Program-made: the position numbers and the translations under genes | The notes under the pieces: generated by a model | Told to the model about the DNA's origin: nothing | The model's input: only the letters and a program-made list of their open reading frames with translations | The model's database searches: none | Source of the DNA: Sulfurovum sp. | GTDB taxonomy: Bacteria; Campylobacterota; Campylobacteria; Campylobacterales; Sulfurovaceae | Length of the DNA: 64,000 bases | Assembly: GCA_026990595.1 (NCBI GenBank) | Contig: JALXCZ010000013.1 | Location: forward strand, 1 to 64,000 | Direction: 5' to 3' | Shown here: positions 62,678 through 64,000 of the stretch, piece after piece | Position numbering within the stretch: the stretch's first letter is position 1 | How the letters are laid out: each line of letters starts with the position of its first letter

Positions 62678-63625
62678 TTATGGAATAGGCAATGTCTCAA
62701 TAATTTGGCTAATAATCTCATCTGTACTCACGCCTTTTGCTCTGGCTTCATAGGAGAGTACGATCCTGTGCCTGAGTACATCATGTATCACATATCCTAT
62801 ATCAGCAGGGGTGACAAAATCATTCCCCCGTAAAAAGGCTTTGGCTTTGGCGGCTTTATAGAGGTCTATAGAAGCTCTTGGACTGGCTCCGTACATCAGT
62901 TTGTCAGCAATATTACCCAGTTCAAATTTTTCAGGATCTCTTGTGGCAGAGATGAGTCGCACGATATAGTGTTCCAGCTCTTTGTCAATATGAATTTTCT
63001 CTATCTCTGCCTGTAATGCATGAAGGGATTCAAGGCTAAGTACCTTTTGTACACTGCCAAAGCTTTTACTTGCTCCTTTACGCATGATCTCCAGCTCTTC
63101 TTCTTCGGAGTTGTGTACCACTACAATCTTCATCATAAACCTGTCCAATTGCGCTTCAGGAAGGGCATAGACCCCTTCCTGCTCTATGGGGTTCTGTGTT
63201 GCCATGACCAAAAAAGGAGCCTTTAGTTTGAAACTCTCATCCGCAATGGTCACTTGCCGCTCCTGCATTACTTCCAGCAGAGCAGACTGCACTTTGGCAG
63301 GGGCTCGGTTGATCTCATCAGCAAGCAGAAGGTTGGTAAAGAGAGGACCTTTTTTGATGCTGAAACTGTGGTCTTGCGGATTATATATCTGTGCTCCGAT
63401 GATATCTGAGGGAAGAAGATCCGGGGTGAACTGGATACGCTTGAAGTCTAATCCAAGTGCTTTGGCGAAAGCATTGATGGTGGTGGTCTTTGCCAAACCG
63501 GGAACTCCCTCTACCAGAATATGTCCTTCGCAAAGCAGCCCTATAAGCAGGCCTTCTATAAGTGCCTCCTGTCCTATAACTGCTTTGTGTAATTCCTGTT
63601 TTAAGATTTCTATTTTTTTATTCAT
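62678..63625 (-). CDS. MoxR-type AAA+ ATPase
   Basis: A 315-residue AAA+ protein. Walker A GVPGLAKTT (about 40-48), Walker B LLADEINRAPAKVQSALLEVMQE, sensor ATQNPIEQEGVYALPEAQLDRFM, and the C-terminal lid YGASPRASIDLYKAAKAKAF. The family acts as a chaperone for metal-enzyme or envelope-protein maturation. The gene lies between a BatD-like C-terminal frame and DUF58, the usual Bat-type order. GGAG precedes the ATG. Confidence 0.94.
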   Translation of the reverse strand: MNKKIEILKQELHKAVIGQEALIEGLLIGLLCEGHILVEGVPGLAKTTTINAFAKALGLDFKRIQFTPDLLPSDIIGAQIYNPQDHSFSIKKGPLFTNLLLADEINRAPAKVQSALLEVMQERQVTIADESFKLKAPFLVMATQNPIEQEGVYALPEAQLDRFMMKIVVVHNSEEEELEIMRKGASKSFGSVQKVLSLESLHALQAEIEKIHIDKELEHYIVRLISATRDPEKFELGNIADKLMYGASPRASIDLYKAAKAKAFLRGNDFVTPADIGYVIHDVLRHRIVLSYEARAKGVSTDEIISQIIETLPIP

Positions 63626-63626
63626 A

Positions 63627-64000
63627 TTATATTTTCTCCAAAATATCCTGCTTTATTTTCTTCAGGTTCATTGTACCATCTCCATATAAATGCTTCTCCA
63701 GATTTTCTATGCTTGAAGCAAACTTTTTGCTGTCTGTTGCCATAAGCAGTTGCAACAGGGTTTTTGCATCTTTTGTATTCTGTATTTTTTCTTCTAAGGG
63801 ATGTTTGGTTTTTTTAGCAGACCGTTTTGGGAGCTTAAAAAGCCGTGCGGTGAAGTATCCTGCTGCAAATGCCATGAGGTAGCCAAAGAGATTTTTTAGC
63901 CATACTAGGTTAGTTTGAAGCAGTGGTGGTATATTACGTTTGTCAACCAGACTTTTTTTGTCAACAGGCTGAATGTCAAAATGCTGTTTGGGCAGGGTGA
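63627..64000 (-). CDS. C-terminal part of a BatD-like membrane protein (runs off the edge)
   Basis: An open minus-strand frame covers the whole last 374 nt. The visible 123 residues begin TLPKQHFDIQPVDKKSLVDK, then a transmembrane helix (LVWLKNLFGYLMAFAAGYFTA) and a Lys-rich cytoplasmic tail (LFKLPKRSAKKTKHP). The ATG at 63875 falls inside that helix, so it is not the true start; the 5' end lies beyond the window. Context (moxR, DUF58) and an extracytoplasmic domain before a single helix fit BatD, but the remaining part was not seen. Confidence 0.65.
   Translation of the reverse strand, partial: TLPKQHFDIQPVDKKSLVDKRNIPPLLQTNLVWLKNLFGYLMAFAAGYFTARLFKLPKRSAKKTKHPLEEKIQNTKDAKTLLQLLMATDSKKFASSIENLEKHLYGDGTMNLKKIKQDILEKI

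Overview
The window looks like the replication-origin neighbourhood of a low-GC, sulfur-metabolising Campylobacterota (Epsilonproteobacteria) chromosome, most like Sulfurovum or a close relative. This rests on protein character, not a search: a NifS/NifU iron-sulfur assembly pair, a ksgA-rnj-kdsD neighbourhood resembling that of Helicobacter pylori, RNase J with a long Asn/Gln/Lys-rich N-terminal extension, ThyX instead of ThyA, polysulfide-reductase-type operons and Campylobacterota-style DnaA boxes. Almost everything is core genome. I see no phage, integrase, CRISPR array, rRNA operon or insertion sequence with a transposase.

Layout. 1-9.9 kb: the 5' part of a comM-like gene, gdhA, tig-clpP-def on the minus strand, mutY-folE, a SpoIIAA-like protein, then nifS-nifU and mrp (Fe-S cluster assembly and transfer). 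9.9-17.1 kb: two polysulfide/thiosulfate-reductase-type modules on the minus strand, a complete psrA-psrB-psrC and a second psrA2-psrB2 without its own membrane anchor. 17.3-23.3 kb: recJ, pyrG, dnaN, dnaA and DnaA-box clusters on both sides of dnaA (probable bipartite oriC). 23.3-34.5 kb: ruvC, an L,D-transpeptidase, thyX, dgt, typA, a flavoprotein, thiamine-binding and DUF2892 proteins, purM and an alanine:sodium symporter. 34.5-35.1 kb: five tRNAs (Pro, His, Arg, Arg, Leu) behind a near-ideal sigma-70 promoter. 35.2-44.8 kb: envelope lipoproteins and OmpA proteins, rarA, a pseudouridine synthase, kdsD, a BON/OmpA-like protein, rnj and ksgA. 44.9-53 kb: hisF, a nucleosidase, rlmN, a 32-aa small ORF, an RluA-family synthase, purB and nrdA. 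53-64 kb: gltA-mqo, ppnP, nrdB, a nitrilase-family hydrolase, pcm, a DUF3972-like protein, a Ca2+/H+ antiporter, and DUF58-moxR-BatD-like genes running off the edge.

How it works together. The nucleotide genes (pyrG, thyX, dgt, nrdA/nrdB, purM, purB, folE, ppnP) lie around the replication genes (dnaA, dnaN, recJ, ruvC, rarA). The Fe-S assembly genes lie beside the psr region, whose products need many Fe-S clusters. gltA and mqo are two adjacent citric-acid-cycle steps.

The most interesting signals are not classical gene cassettes. They are (i) the second psrA/psrB module, whose B subunit has lost one cluster cysteine and whose A gene appears to have its own leaderless promoter; (ii) three genes (mutY, psrA2, the BaiN-like flavoprotein) with TATAAT exactly 6 nt before the start codon and no Shine-Dalgarno; (iii) several families of intergenic palindromes with a GTAG head, typical of REP elements, including inverted pairs of nearly constant size; (iv) a 460-bp non-coding stretch (56.5-56.9 kb) with nested inverted repeats and tandem hairpin repeats whose stems co-vary; and (v) unusual residues in MutY (Glu for the catalytic Asp) and Mrp (CxxS for CxxC).
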